DNA from: Natronococcus jeotgali DSM 18795 | GTDB taxonomy: Archaea > Halobacteriota > Halobacteria > Halobacteriales > Natrialbaceae | Direction of reading: 5' to 3' | DNA: 64,000 bases | Assembly: GCF_000337695.1 (NCBI RefSeq) | Contig: NZ_AOIA01000092.1 | Coordinates: 1 to 64,000 of the forward strand | In this document: positions 1 to 8,123 of the stretch, in pieces | Layout of the letters: every line of letters begins with the position of its first letter | Numbering within the stretch: position 1 is the first letter of the stretch | Notes under the pieces: model-generated | The model's database searches: none | What the model saw: only the letters and a program-made list of their open reading frames with translations | What the model was told of the DNA's origin: nothing | Program-made: the position numbers and the translations under genes

Positions 1-2
1 CC

Positions 3-575
3 GACTGGTACCCCGACCGCACGGTGATCGGCTACAGCGGCCGACTCAGCATGGAGAAAAACGTCGACGAGATCCTCCGCGTCGCCGACGCCCTCCCCGA
101 GTACGACTTCGCGATCGTCGGCGACGGCCCCTTCCGCGAGCGCCTCGAGCGGGAGGCGCCCGACAACGTCGAGATCCGGGGGTTCCTGCCCCGCGAGGAG
201 CTGCCGGCGTTTTACTCCTCGCTCGACGTCTTCGTCACGGCGTCGACGGCCGACACGCTCGGGCTGTCGACGCTCGAGGCCAACGCCTGCGGAACGCCGG
301 TGGCCGCGACCGACGCGGCCCCGTTCGACCGCACGATCGGCCTCGACAACGGCGAGCGCTTCGCCTACGGCGATCTCGAGGGAATGAGCAAAGCGATCGA
401 GTCGTGTCTGGCGGGCTCGCGGGAGACGCGGGCAGCGGTCGAACGCTACGACGTCGAGCGCACGCTGTCGCACCTCGAGTCGCTCTACCGGGGCGCGCGG
501 TCGGCGGCGGAGGTGCCGACGGCGAGCGACGACGAGTGGGGCTTCGGCGGCGAACCCCGGGAGTTCGGCGACTGA
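3..575 (+). CDS. Glycosyltransferase family 4 (GT4-like), 3' part
   Basis: This is the C-terminal 190 residues of a glycosyltransferase whose start lies before the window. The visible part is the GT-B nucleotide-sugar binding half. It has a GYSGRLSMEKN segment (a new beta strand followed by the conserved R/K region), FAIVGDGPFRERLE, a hydrophobic VEIRGFLPREELPAFY stretch, and the acceptor-side motif ASTADTLGLSTLEANACGTPV, in which the family's usual E-x7-E pair appears as a single clear Glu. GT4 enzymes move sugars from nucleotide-sugar donors to glycans, lipids or small metabolites at the cytoplasmic face of the membrane. The substrate cannot be read from the sequence. It converges on the Usp gene downstream. 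Confidence 0.85.
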   Translation, partial: DWYPDRTVIGYSGRLSMEKNVDEILRVADALPEYDFAIVGDGPFRERLEREAPDNVEIRGFLPREELPAFYSSLDVFVTASTADTLGLSTLEANACGTPVAATDAAPFDRTIGLDNGERFAYGDLEGMSKAIESCLAGSRETRAAVERYDVERTLSHLESLYRGARSAAEVPTASDDEWGFGGEPREFGD

Positions 576-644
576 CTGCCCGACGGAGCGGAACGCGGTC
601 TCCGGGATACAGTCGAGCGCGACGACGACCCGCGGTACCGCGGG

Positions 645-1499
645 TTACGACGAGCGGTTCGTCGTCAACACCGGCACCGGGGCCGTGCGAACGACCCGTT
701 CCGAAATGCTTCCGAGGAACCGTTCGTCGAGTCCCGTTCGGCCGTGCGTTCCCATGACGATCAGATCGTTCCCGCTGTCCTCGGCGTAGGCGGTGATCTC
801 CCGCGGGACGGAGCCCGACTCGACGGCGGTCGCGACGTCGTCGACTCCCTCGTCGTTCGCCGTCGACTCGGCGTCCTCGAGGACGTCCTGCGCTCGGCTC
901 TCGCGTTCGTCGTCGCCGGTGAGCGAGCCCAGCAGTTGGTCGTCGAGAACCGAGAGGAGGGAGAGCTCGGCGCCGCCGCGCTCGGCGACGGCCGCGCCCA
1001 GCCCCAACGCGGCGGTCGCGTGGTCGCTCCCGTCGACGGGAACGAGGATCGACTCGTAGGGGTACGTCGGGGGATCGTCGGTCGCGCGAACCGTCAGTAC
1101 CGGCATCGACGCCGCGTTGAGCACGCGTTCCGCGACGCTGCCGACGACCTGACGCTCGAGCCCGTCCCGACCGTGGGTGCCCATCGCGACGAGGTCGACG
1201 TCCTTCCGCTCGGCGTAGTCGACGATCGCGTCGTGGGGAGCCCCCTGCACGACGTCGGTGGTCGCGGGGACGTCGCGGGCCGCCGCCCGTTCGCGAGCGT
1301 TCGAGACGATCTCGTCGCCCTCGCGCTCGAGGACGTCGACGACGTCGGTGCCGACGCGGGTCTGGCTGGGTTCGTTCGTGTCCGCGACGTAGAGCAGCGT
1401 CACGGTGGCGTCGTGATCGGCGGCGATCTCGAGGGCGTGCTCGAGCGCCGCGGTCGCAGGATCGCTTCCGTCGACGGGAACGAGGATGCGGTCGAACAT
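645..1499 (-). CDS. Tandem-domain universal stress protein (UspA family)
   Basis: The protein has 284 residues built from two Usp domains of about 140 residues each. Each starts with an ILVPVDGS strand (residues about 5 and 151) and ends with the ATP-binding pattern G-x2-G-x9-G-S. In domain 1 this is GTHGRDGLERQVVGSVAERV and in domain 2 it is GTHGRTGLDERFLGSISERV. Both domains therefore keep the residues of nucleotide-binding Usp proteins. Family members are cytoplasmic and raise stress tolerance by poorly defined means. There is no clear operon: the gene faces the glycosyltransferase and follows the sulfatase-like gene on the same strand after a gap of about 70 bases. Confidence 0.93.
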   Translation of the reverse strand: MFDRILVPVDGSDPATAALEHALEIAADHDATVTLLYVADTNEPSQTRVGTDVVDVLEREGDEIVSNARERAAARDVPATTDVVQGAPHDAIVDYAERKDVDLVAMGTHGRDGLERQVVGSVAERVLNAASMPVLTVRATDDPPTYPYESILVPVDGSDHATAALGLGAAVAERGGAELSLLSVLDDQLLGSLTGDDERESRAQDVLEDAESTANDEGVDDVATAVESGSVPREITAYAEDSGNDLIVMGTHGRTGLDERFLGSISERVVRTAPVPVLTTNRSS

Positions 1500-1572
1500 G
1501 GCTGCCCTCGACTACGTTCCGCGACGGTTTACGAATTCGCGTGGCGAAAGCCGGCGACGGGATCGGGGGCGG

Positions 1573-3126
1573 TCACTCGAGGTAGCCGAGTTCGCGCAAC
1601 CGCTCGCGGGTTTCCTCGTCGGCGTCGTCCAGCGCGTCGGCGTCGTCGGTCGTCTCGGCCGGATCGTCCCACGCGCCGCCGACGGCCTCCTCGAAGCGGG
1701 CGAGCGCCCGCTCGGTCGCGGCGACGGCGTCGTCGTCGTCGGGATCCACCGGAGACTCCTCGAGCGGGTCCTCGTCGAGTCGGTAGGCCTCGTCGGCGAT
1801 TCGGTCCGCCCGGACGTACTTCGCGTCGGTGCCGCGGGCCGCGCGCAGTCGCGAGTAGGCCCGGTGATCGTCGGGGAGGTCGATTCCGGCCTCGTCGGCC
1901 TTCTCCTCGAGGTGGTGGAGTTCGATCACCGGCTGGGCGTACTCGACGAACGCGTAGTCCTCCCCCTCGTGGGTCGCTCGCTGGCCGGGATCCGGGTCGG
2001 CGACCCCGTCGAAGGCCCGATACTCGTTCGAGAGCAGCGACCGCGTCGGATCGAAGTCGGTCGCATCGCCCTCGCCGACGGCGTCGGGGTCGACGTCGAG
2101 GGCCTCGAGGACCGTGTGATAGCAGTCGAGCAGTTCGACGAGGTCGTCGCGTCGGTCCGCCTCGAGGGCGGGGTGTTTGACGAGCAGTGGGACGTTGATC
2201 AGCTGCTCGTAGAGCGCGAACTCGTGGCCGTAGAGGTCGTGCTCGCCGTGGAGTTCGCCGTGGTCCGCGCAGACGACGACCGTCGTCTCCTCCCACCGAC
2301 CGGTCTCGCGAAGCCAGTCGAACAGCCGTCCGAGTTCGGCGTCCATGTGGGCGATCTCGGCGTCGTAGAGCCCGCGGATGGCTTCCCACTCCTCGCCGTC
2401 GATGTCGCGGGCGCCCGAGTTGTACTCCTTGGAGTTTTGACAGACGTCGTCGGGGTCGACGCCGGGAGCGAACTCCTCGCGGTACTCCTCAGGCGGGTAG
2501 TACGGCAGGTGGGCGTCCATCAGGTTGACGAACGCGAACCAGCCCTCCTCGCCGTCGCTGTCCTCGACGAACGACTTCGTCCGGTCGATCACCGAGGGCG
2601 TCTTCGAGTCGGCCCCCTCGCCGCTGGCGAGTTTCGAGTGGGCCTTCGCGCCGAGGTGAACGAGCGTCGACGCCAGGTCGCGGAGGTAGTCGTTGTCGTT
2701 GACCGCCTGCCACGCGCTGGCCAGTGGCCCCGAGAGGACGTCCCCGGGCAGCACCTCGAAGAACGAGTCCTGCTCGGAGAACCCGTCGGTAAGGCCGGTG
2801 TAGGGCGTGATCCAGGCGTTCGAGGAGTAACACGCCGTGTCGTACCCCGCGGCCGACAGCGCCGACGCGAGGGTGGTCTCGTCCTCGAGGTACGGGCTCC
2901 CCTGGTCGGCCCCGTGCTGGCTCGGATACAGGCCGGTGAACACCGAGGCGTGGACGGGCAACGTCCACGGCGCGGGCGCCACCGCCGACTCGAAGACGGT
3001 CGCCTCTTCGGCGAACCGCGAGAGCTCGGGGGTCGTCCCCCCATCGTAGCCGTACGGACCGAGCCGATCCTTCCGGACCGTATCCAGCACGACGAAGAGC
3101 ACGTTCGACTGCTGTGTCCCGTTCAT
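1573..3126 (-). CDS. Sulfatase-like hydrolase (alkaline phosphatase superfamily)
   Basis: The 517-residue protein opens with the metal-binding strand VLFVVLDTVRKDRLGPYGY and carries a second metal-site motif, CADHGELHGEHDLYGHE, near residue 285. These are hallmarks of the sulfatase/phosphodiesterase branch of the alkaline phosphatase superfamily. In the active-site loop (about residues 56-66, TLPVHASVFTG) the formylglycine Cys/Ser of true sulfatases (C/S-x-P-x-R) is replaced by Thr, and the Arg by His. That fits a Thr-nucleophile phospho- or phosphodiester hydrolase or transferase better than a sulfatase. There is no signal peptide or Tat motif at the chosen ATG. The adjacent glycosyltransferase suggests glycan or lipid decoration, which is inference. 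Confidence 0.85.
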   Translation of the reverse strand: MNGTQQSNVLFVVLDTVRKDRLGPYGYDGGTTPELSRFAEEATVFESAVAPAPWTLPVHASVFTGLYPSQHGADQGSPYLEDETTLASALSAAGYDTACYSSNAWITPYTGLTDGFSEQDSFFEVLPGDVLSGPLASAWQAVNDNDYLRDLASTLVHLGAKAHSKLASGEGADSKTPSVIDRTKSFVEDSDGEEGWFAFVNLMDAHLPYYPPEEYREEFAPGVDPDDVCQNSKEYNSGARDIDGEEWEAIRGLYDAEIAHMDAELGRLFDWLRETGRWEETTVVVCADHGELHGEHDLYGHEFALYEQLINVPLLVKHPALEADRRDDLVELLDCYHTVLEALDVDPDAVGEGDATDFDPTRSLLSNEYRAFDGVADPDPGQRATHEGEDYAFVEYAQPVIELHHLEEKADEAGIDLPDDHRAYSRLRAARGTDAKYVRADRIADEAYRLDEDPLEESPVDPDDDDAVAATERALARFEEAVGGAWDDPAETTDDADALDDADEETRERLRELGYLE

Positions 3127-3318
3127 TAGGTGTGACGAGTGAGTCCACTCAGATAAAACGCGCCTTCCTCGTTCGGCGGCGTCGTCCGCGACGCGTCGGG
3201 CGCGGGTCCCACGGGCGGGTCGACGAGCCTCGAGCGGAGCCGAAACGACCGAGTCCGTCGCTCCGAACGCGCGCTCGAATAGCTACTTTTTTTAATCGAC
3301 ACCGCCGACTCGTGAGGT

Positions 3319-3642
3319 ATGGCAACTCGTGACTCCCGTAGTGTCGACGACGCCCCCGTCGAACTCCCGCCCGCGATTCCGCTCGACGTGTCGCAACCGA
3401 CGCGGCTGAGCTGGGCGCTGGGATCGCGCACCCTCGAGGACGAGGAAACGAGGCTTCGGAGCCGCTGGGAGGACACCGAAACGCCGTGGCGACTGTCGGT
3501 CTTCCGCGCGACGGACGCGACCGTCATCATCAAGGTGTGCACGCCAGTCGGGAGAGAGCGGTTCTACGGCGCCGCGGAGGCCGATCTCGAGAGCGCCGTT
3601 TCGGCCCTCGAGGCGGCGCCGACCTGGCGACGAGCCGAGTGA
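3319..3642 (+). CDS. Hypothetical haloarchaeal protein, 107 aa
   Basis: A small protein with typical haloarchaeal composition and codon use that I do not recognise. The N-terminal 30 residues are Pro/Asp-rich, followed by an amphipathic part with a likely beta hairpin (WRLSVFRATDATVIIKVCTP) and a C-terminal helix. An A/T-rich box (TTTTTTTAAT at about 3288-3297) sits 22-31 bases before the ATG, as for a leaderless archaeal promoter, which supports the start. It diverges from the sulfatase-like gene. No membrane segment or metal motif is visible. Confidence 0.6.
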   Translation: MATRDSRSVDDAPVELPPAIPLDVSQPTRLSWALGSRTLEDEETRLRSRWEDTETPWRLSVFRATDATVIIKVCTPVGRERFYGAAEADLESAVSALEAAPTWRRAE

Positions 3643-3825
3643 GACGCGGCGACGGGGTCGGCGCCGCCGAATCCCGTCGGCGCATCGTCGCCGAGCAGGG
3701 AGCCGACCCGTCGAACTCGAGGAGTCGCCACGCCGGACCGGTGGGACTCACCGCGGTCGAGCCCTCCGCGGGCGGCTGAAGATGCCGGGCGGAACGTGAT
3801 ACGACTGCGACCGCATAGCGGTAGT

Positions 3826-4572
3826 ATGGGTATGCTCGAGGGAAAATCGGCCCTGGTTACCGGCGCGTCGCGAGGCATCGGCCGCGGGATCGCGGCGGCG
3901 TTCGGTCGCGAGGGCGCCGCGGTCGCGGTCAACTACCGCTCGAACGAGGACGGCGCCGCGGAGACGGTCGAGGCGATCGAGAGCGAGGGCGGCACCGCGG
4001 TCTCGGTCCAGGCCGACGTGAGCGACGAGGACTCGGTCCGACGACTCGTCGAAACGGTCGAGGACGAGTTCGGCGGGATCGACGTCCTCGTCAACAACGC
4101 CGGCGTGCTCGAGCCGTCGACGCTCGACGAGATGGACGTCGAGACGTGGGATCGAACCGTCTCGGTCGACCTGCGGGGCACCTTTCTGGTCACCCGGTTC
4201 GCCATCGAGGGGATGCTCGAGCGCGGCGACGGCCGCGTGATCAACGTCGCGTCGCAGCTGGGGATCAAGGGCGCCCCGGAACTCGCCCACTACTCGGCCG
4301 CGAAGGGCGGCGTAATCTCCTTTACACGCGCGCTCGCCAGGGAGGTCGCACCCGACGTGCGGGTCAACGCCATCGCGCCGGGCCCGATCGAGACGGACAT
4401 GCTCGAGAACACGACCGAGGAGTGGCGCGAGAACAAGGAAGCGGAAGTGCCCCTCGGTCGAATGGGAACCGTCGATGATGTCGCGCCGACGGCGGTTTTG
4501 CTCGCCGGGGACGGCGGCGACTACTACACGGGCCAGACGCTCAGCCCCGACGGCGGCGACGCGATGCACTGA
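3826..4572 (+). CDS. SDR family oxidoreductase, FabG-like
   Basis: A short-chain dehydrogenase/reductase of 248 residues from this start. The Rossmann motif is TGASRGIGRGIA near residue 13, the NNAG motif is LVNNAGVLEP near residue 88, and the catalytic Ser-Tyr-Lys appear as INVASQ..., then YSAAKGG (about residue 155). These features match NAD(P)H-dependent 3-oxoacyl-reductase-like enzymes. The C-terminal YYTGQTLSPDGGDAMH resembles the usual FabG end. An in-frame ATG lies 30 bases upstream, but family alignment favours the MGMLEGKSALVTG start. It converges on a second SDR gene. The substrate is unknown. Confidence 0.9.
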   Translation: MGMLEGKSALVTGASRGIGRGIAAAFGREGAAVAVNYRSNEDGAAETVEAIESEGGTAVSVQADVSDEDSVRRLVETVEDEFGGIDVLVNNAGVLEPSTLDEMDVETWDRTVSVDLRGTFLVTRFAIEGMLERGDGRVINVASQLGIKGAPELAHYSAAKGGVISFTRALAREVAPDVRVNAIAPGPIETDMLENTTEEWRENKEAEVPLGRMGTVDDVAPTAVLLAGDGGDYYTGQTLSPDGGDAMH

Positions 4573-4585
4573 AAACCCAGCGACG

Positions 4586-5323
4586 CTACGCGTCGAGCCG
4601 CCGTTCCCACTCGTCGGCGGGCATCGATTCCCCGGTTACGCCGTCGGCCCCCTGGGCGAGCAGGCGCGTCGCGGCGTCGTCCATGACGTCGGGCTCGAGG
4701 ATCTCCGATCGCTCGTCGTCCGGGAGGTGGTCCCAGAACGTCGTCGCGACCCGGCCGCCGGGATCGACGGCGTTGACGGTGATCCCGTACTCCGCGAGTT
4801 CCTCGGACTGGGTCCGGGTCATCCCCTCGAGTGCCCACTTCGAGGCGACGTAGGGGCCCCAGGTCGCCGATCCCCGACGGCCCAGTCCCGACGAGACGTT
4901 GAGGACGGTTCCCCCGCCCGACTCGATCATGGCGGGGACGGCGTGTTTCGAGAACAGGAAGACCCCGGTGACGTTCACGTCCAGGATCTGCCGGAAGTCC
5001 TCGGTCGCGACCTCGTGGAGGACGCTGCGCTCGTCGTGCAGGGTGAGCAGCCCGATGGCGGCGTTGTTCACGAGCCCGGTCAGTTCGCCGTATTCCTCGA
5101 GGGTCGCGTCGACGACCCCGCGTACCGCGGCCTCGTCGGTGACGTCGGCGGGCGCGACGAGCGTCTCGCCGTCGATGCCGTCGGCGACGTCCTCCAGGTC
5201 GGATCGACTGCGGGCGGTCAACGCGACGTTCGCGCCCTCCTCGGCGAACCGGGTCGCCATCGACGCGCCGAGGCCGCGGCTCGCTCCGGTCACGATCACC
5301 GTCTCCCCGTCGAGTAGGCTCAT
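4586..5323 (-). CDS. SDR family oxidoreductase
   Basis: A second short-chain dehydrogenase of 245 residues, only moderately like its convergent neighbour. It shows the cofactor motif TGASRGLGASMATRF near residue 13, LVNNAAIG near residue 87, a Ser in LNVSSGLGRRG and the catalytic YVASKWALEG near residue 156. All active-site residues of classical SDRs are present. The protein should be a soluble NAD(P)-dependent alcohol/ketone oxidoreductase. It shares strand and a 48-base gap with the upstream MetE-like gene, so the two may be co-transcribed. The substrate cannot be deduced. Confidence 0.9.
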   Translation of the reverse strand: MSLLDGETVIVTGASRGLGASMATRFAEEGANVALTARSRSDLEDVADGIDGETLVAPADVTDEAAVRGVVDATLEEYGELTGLVNNAAIGLLTLHDERSVLHEVATEDFRQILDVNVTGVFLFSKHAVPAMIESGGGTVLNVSSGLGRRGSATWGPYVASKWALEGMTRTQSEELAEYGITVNAVDPGGRVATTFWDHLPDDERSEILEPDVMDDAATRLLAQGADGVTGESMPADEWERRLDA

Positions 5324-5371
5324 GGACGGAACTACCGCGAAGCGAGAGAAGAGGGTGGCGTTTCGGCCGCG

Positions 5372-6526
5372 TCAGGAGCGCCGTTCGGTCGCGATCGCGG
5401 CGCCCTCGACCAGCGCCTCGAGTTTCGCCCACGCGATCTCGGGGTCGACCATCCCGATGTCGGCCTGCGTGTCGAAACCGCAGTCGGGGGCGGCCACCAG
5501 CGGCGTCGAGTCGTCGACGGCCTCGGCGACCCGTTCCAGCCGATCCGCGATCGTCTCGGGGTGGTCGACGATGTTCGTCTTGACGTCGACGACGCCGGGG
5601 ATCAGCGTCCAGCCCTCCGGCAGCGGCTGCTCGGCGAACGCGCGGTACTCGTGTTGGTGGCGGGGGTTGGCCTGCTCGACGCTCAGCCCCGAGATGTCGG
5701 CCTCGTAGATCTCCGGGAGCATCTCGACGAGGTCCGTATCGAGGTGGTGGGGGCCCTCGTAGCTCCCCCAGCAGGTGTGGAGCCGGACCTGCTCGGCGGG
5801 GACGGTCGACAGCGCCTCGTTGAGCGCCTCGACGTGGAGACGGGTCACGTCTTTGACCTCCTCGAGGGGCGCGTCGGCGAAGGCCGCCGTGTGGCCGGCC
5901 GTGAGGAGTTCGGGCGCGTCGATCTGGATCGTCGCGCCGGTGTCGGCGACGAGCTCGTACTCCTCGGCCATCGCCTCGGCGGTGGCGAAGAGGAACTCCT
6001 CGTAGTCGTCGTAGTAGTCGTCGACGTGCGTGGCCGTAACGATGCTCGGCGAGGCCGCGGTTACGAACGTCTCCTCGATGTCGGCGTCGACGGCCTCGAG
6101 CGCCGCCTCGAACGCCGCGAGCTCGGCCTCGGCTTCCTCGTGGCCGGTGTATTCGACGGGACCGGTAACGACGGGGTGCATCGAGAGGTCGATGACGTCC
6201 GTCTTGAACGTCTCCTCGGCGTAGTCGGGGAACTCCTGGAGGTCGGCCCACAGCTCCTGCTCGCGTTTGCCCTCGATCCCGCTGAGGCGGTCCGCGACGT
6301 ACCAGTTGAACGAGACTCGGGACTGTTCGCCGTTGTTGACGATATCGAGTCCGACCTCGGCCTGGCGCTCGACGACGTCCCGCGTGGCCTCGTCGACGGT
6401 CGCGTCCCACTCCTCGTCGTCGACGTCCTCGCTCTCCTGGCGCGCCGTCAGTAGCTCGAGCAGCGCGGGCGGTCGCGGGAGGCTTCCGATGTGCGTCGTC
6501 CGGATTCGGTCGTTAGTTCCTGTCAT
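5372..6526 (-). CDS. MetE-core protein (cobalamin-independent methionine synthase family, C-terminal catalytic domain)
   Basis: This 384-residue protein corresponds to the C-terminal TIM-barrel half of MetE only, the usual size of archaeal core-MetE proteins. It starts with RTTHIGSLPRP, the family's entry motif. The likely zinc ligands are visible as RLHTCWGSYEG (His and Cys, about residue 247), a Glu in EQANPRHQHEY, and the Cys of PDCGFDTQAD (about residue 340). Relatives transfer a methyl or alkyl group to a thiol. The N-terminal folate domain is absent, so the methyl donor may be a corrinoid rather than polyglutamyl-methylfolate, which is inference. A TATA-like box lies 17-26 bases before the ATG, consistent with a leaderless mRNA. 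Confidence 0.85.
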   Translation of the reverse strand: MTGTNDRIRTTHIGSLPRPPALLELLTARQESEDVDDEEWDATVDEATRDVVERQAEVGLDIVNNGEQSRVSFNWYVADRLSGIEGKREQELWADLQEFPDYAEETFKTDVIDLSMHPVVTGPVEYTGHEEAEAELAAFEAALEAVDADIEETFVTAASPSIVTATHVDDYYDDYEEFLFATAEAMAEEYELVADTGATIQIDAPELLTAGHTAAFADAPLEEVKDVTRLHVEALNEALSTVPAEQVRLHTCWGSYEGPHHLDTDLVEMLPEIYEADISGLSVEQANPRHQHEYRAFAEQPLPEGWTLIPGVVDVKTNIVDHPETIADRLERVAEAVDDSTPLVAAPDCGFDTQADIGMVDPEIAWAKLEALVEGAAIATERRS

Positions 6527-6542
6527 TGTGTACTTGCATGAG

Positions 6543-6552
6543 TAATATATTC
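6543..6552 (-). promoter_or_regulatory. TATA-like box for the MetE-core gene
   Basis: An A/T-rich stretch reads GAATATATTA on the minus strand, about 17-26 bases upstream of the ATG at 6526. This spacing fits an archaeal TATA box driving a leaderless transcript. Confidence 0.55.
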
Positions 6553-6788
6553 AGACCGTATTATAACCAGCGGTATTCGAACGCCGGCCTCGAGTGCGAC
6601 CTCCGTGCGGGCGAGGGCTGTAGCCGACGGACTCGAGGAGGAGGCCGAGAGACGGGCCGAACGAAGGCCCCACGAGTGGGACCACGACCGGTCGATCCTG
6701 TAGGGTGTTCTAGGTGATATAGCCAACGCGTTCGAGCTAGCAATCCCCCCCTCAGTATGTAGATCCTGAGTTCGATTAGCGGGAGCGA

Positions 6789-6795
6789 TTATATA
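6789..6795 (+). promoter_or_regulatory. TATA-like box for the 42-residue protein
   Basis: TTATATA lies 24-30 bases before the ATG at 6819, the canonical spacing for a leaderless haloarchaeal promoter. It strengthens the case that the short downstream frame is a real gene. Confidence 0.6.
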
Positions 6796-6818
6796 CCGGC
6801 GCCCGCTTCGAACGAACG

Positions 6819-6947
6819 ATGACCGACGCCGAAACGGACCACCCGATCGAGGACGTCGACGAGTCGACCGAAACCGCGCTGGCCGACGAGACCGAACGCG
6901 TGCAGTACGTCTCCCCGTCCGCATCGAGGATCGGCAGCCACTACTAG
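6819..6947 (+). CDS. Small acidic protein, 42 aa
   Basis: A short frame that starts with ATG and ends with TAG. The product is strongly acidic (Asp/Glu at about a third of positions in the first 26 residues) and ends in QYVSPSASRIGSHY, which carries an aromatic/basic tail. A TATA box at 6789-6795 is placed correctly for a leaderless transcript. The next gene, asparaginase, starts 40 bases later, so the two may be co-transcribed. I do not recognise a family. It could be a microprotein. The chance of a random frame is reduced by the promoter spacing and the codon bias. Confidence 0.55.
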   Translation: MTDAETDHPIEDVDESTETALADETERVQYVSPSASRIGSHY

Positions 6948-6987
6948 GCCCGAGCGAACCAAGTAGCTCCGCTCGAGATACGGGTAC

Positions 6988-7977
6988 ATGGCACGCGTTC
7001 GCGTACTGAGCACGGGCGGCACGATCGCGTCGACGGACGGGGCGGACGGAGCGACCCCCTCGAGGGACGGCGACGACCTCGTCGCCGCGGTCCCCGAACT
7101 CGAGGACGTCGCGAGCGTCGACGTCGAGTCCGTCTGCGACGAACTCAGCTTCCACCTCTCCGTTTCGGACGTCGCCGCGCTGGTCGAGGCGATCGAGCGA
7201 GCCGACGACGACGGCGTCGACGGCGTCGTCGTGACCCACGGGACCGACACGATGGAGGAAACGTCCTACTACGTCGACATGGTGACAGACGCCGACGTCC
7301 CGGTGGTCTTCACCGGAGCGCAGCGACCCGCCGACAGGGCGGGAGCCGACGGCCCCGCGAACCTGCTGCAGGCGGTTCGGACCGCGGCCGACGACCGATT
7401 CGAGGCGGGCGCGTACGTCGCGTTCGGCAACCTCGTCCACGCCGCCAGGTGGGTGACGAAGGCGCGGGCGGGACGGCCGGAGGCGTACGCCTCGCCCGAC
7501 GCGGGACCGGTGGCGGAGCTCACGGCCGACGGGCTCTCGCTGCGGCGCGAGCCCGGCAGCGAGTCGGTTTCCCTCCCCGCGAGCGAGCTGACCGCCCGGG
7601 TCGAGACGTTGCCCAGCGGGCTCGGCGTCGACGCCCGCCAGCTCGAGCGCGCCCTCGAGGACGGCGTCGACGGGCTCGTGCTGGCGGCCAGCGGCATCGG
7701 GAACACGACGCCCGCGCTCGGCGACGGCGTCGCGGAGGCGATCGAGGCGGGCGTGCCGGTCGTCGTCGCGACGCGGTGTTTCGACGGCGCGGTCGGCGCC
7801 CGGTACGGCGGGCCTGGCGGCAGCCGTACCGTCCGCGAGCACGGGGCGATCCCGGCGGGCGATCTGCCGCCCTGGAAGGCTCGCATCAAGCTCGGTCTGG
7901 CGCTCTCGGCGTTCCACAAGCTCGAGGACGTCCGGGCGGCCTTCGAGGCCCAGCGCGGCGTCCCGACCGCGGAGTAG
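6988..7977 (+). CDS. L-asparaginase
   Basis: A 329-residue member of the bacterial-type asparaginase family, which hydrolyses L-asparagine to aspartate and ammonia. The first catalytic Thr sits in VLSTGGTIAST (about residue 12) and the second in VVTHGTDTMEET (about residue 81). The family's TGAQRP segment follows near residue 109. Both signature motifs are intact. There is no signal peptide, so the enzyme is probably cytoplasmic. The length is typical. It lies downstream of the small acidic protein and upstream of the MATE exporter on the same strand. Confidence 0.92.
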   Translation: MARVRVLSTGGTIASTDGADGATPSRDGDDLVAAVPELEDVASVDVESVCDELSFHLSVSDVAALVEAIERADDDGVDGVVVTHGTDTMEETSYYVDMVTDADVPVVFTGAQRPADRAGADGPANLLQAVRTAADDRFEAGAYVAFGNLVHAARWVTKARAGRPEAYASPDAGPVAELTADGLSLRREPGSESVSLPASELTARVETLPSGLGVDARQLERALEDGVDGLVLAASGIGNTTPALGDGVAEAIEAGVPVVVATRCFDGAVGARYGGPGGSRTVREHGAIPAGDLPPWKARIKLGLALSAFHKLEDVRAAFEAQRGVPTAE

Positions 7978-8123
7978 CCCGGACCCCGTCGCGCCGATCG
8001 CACCCGCGCCCTCGAGGACGCCGGCCCGAACGAGGGCTCGACGCCGCGGGACGTGTCGGCTCGCCGATCAGATCGGGGAAAGGGTTTCGGCCCCGCGACG
8101 CGGATGGTACTCCAGAGAGTACA

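Noticed and set aside
6690-6785. Possible tRNA because of a GTTCGATT-like string near 6771
   Set aside because: No acceptor stem, D arm or anticodon arm could be paired around it.
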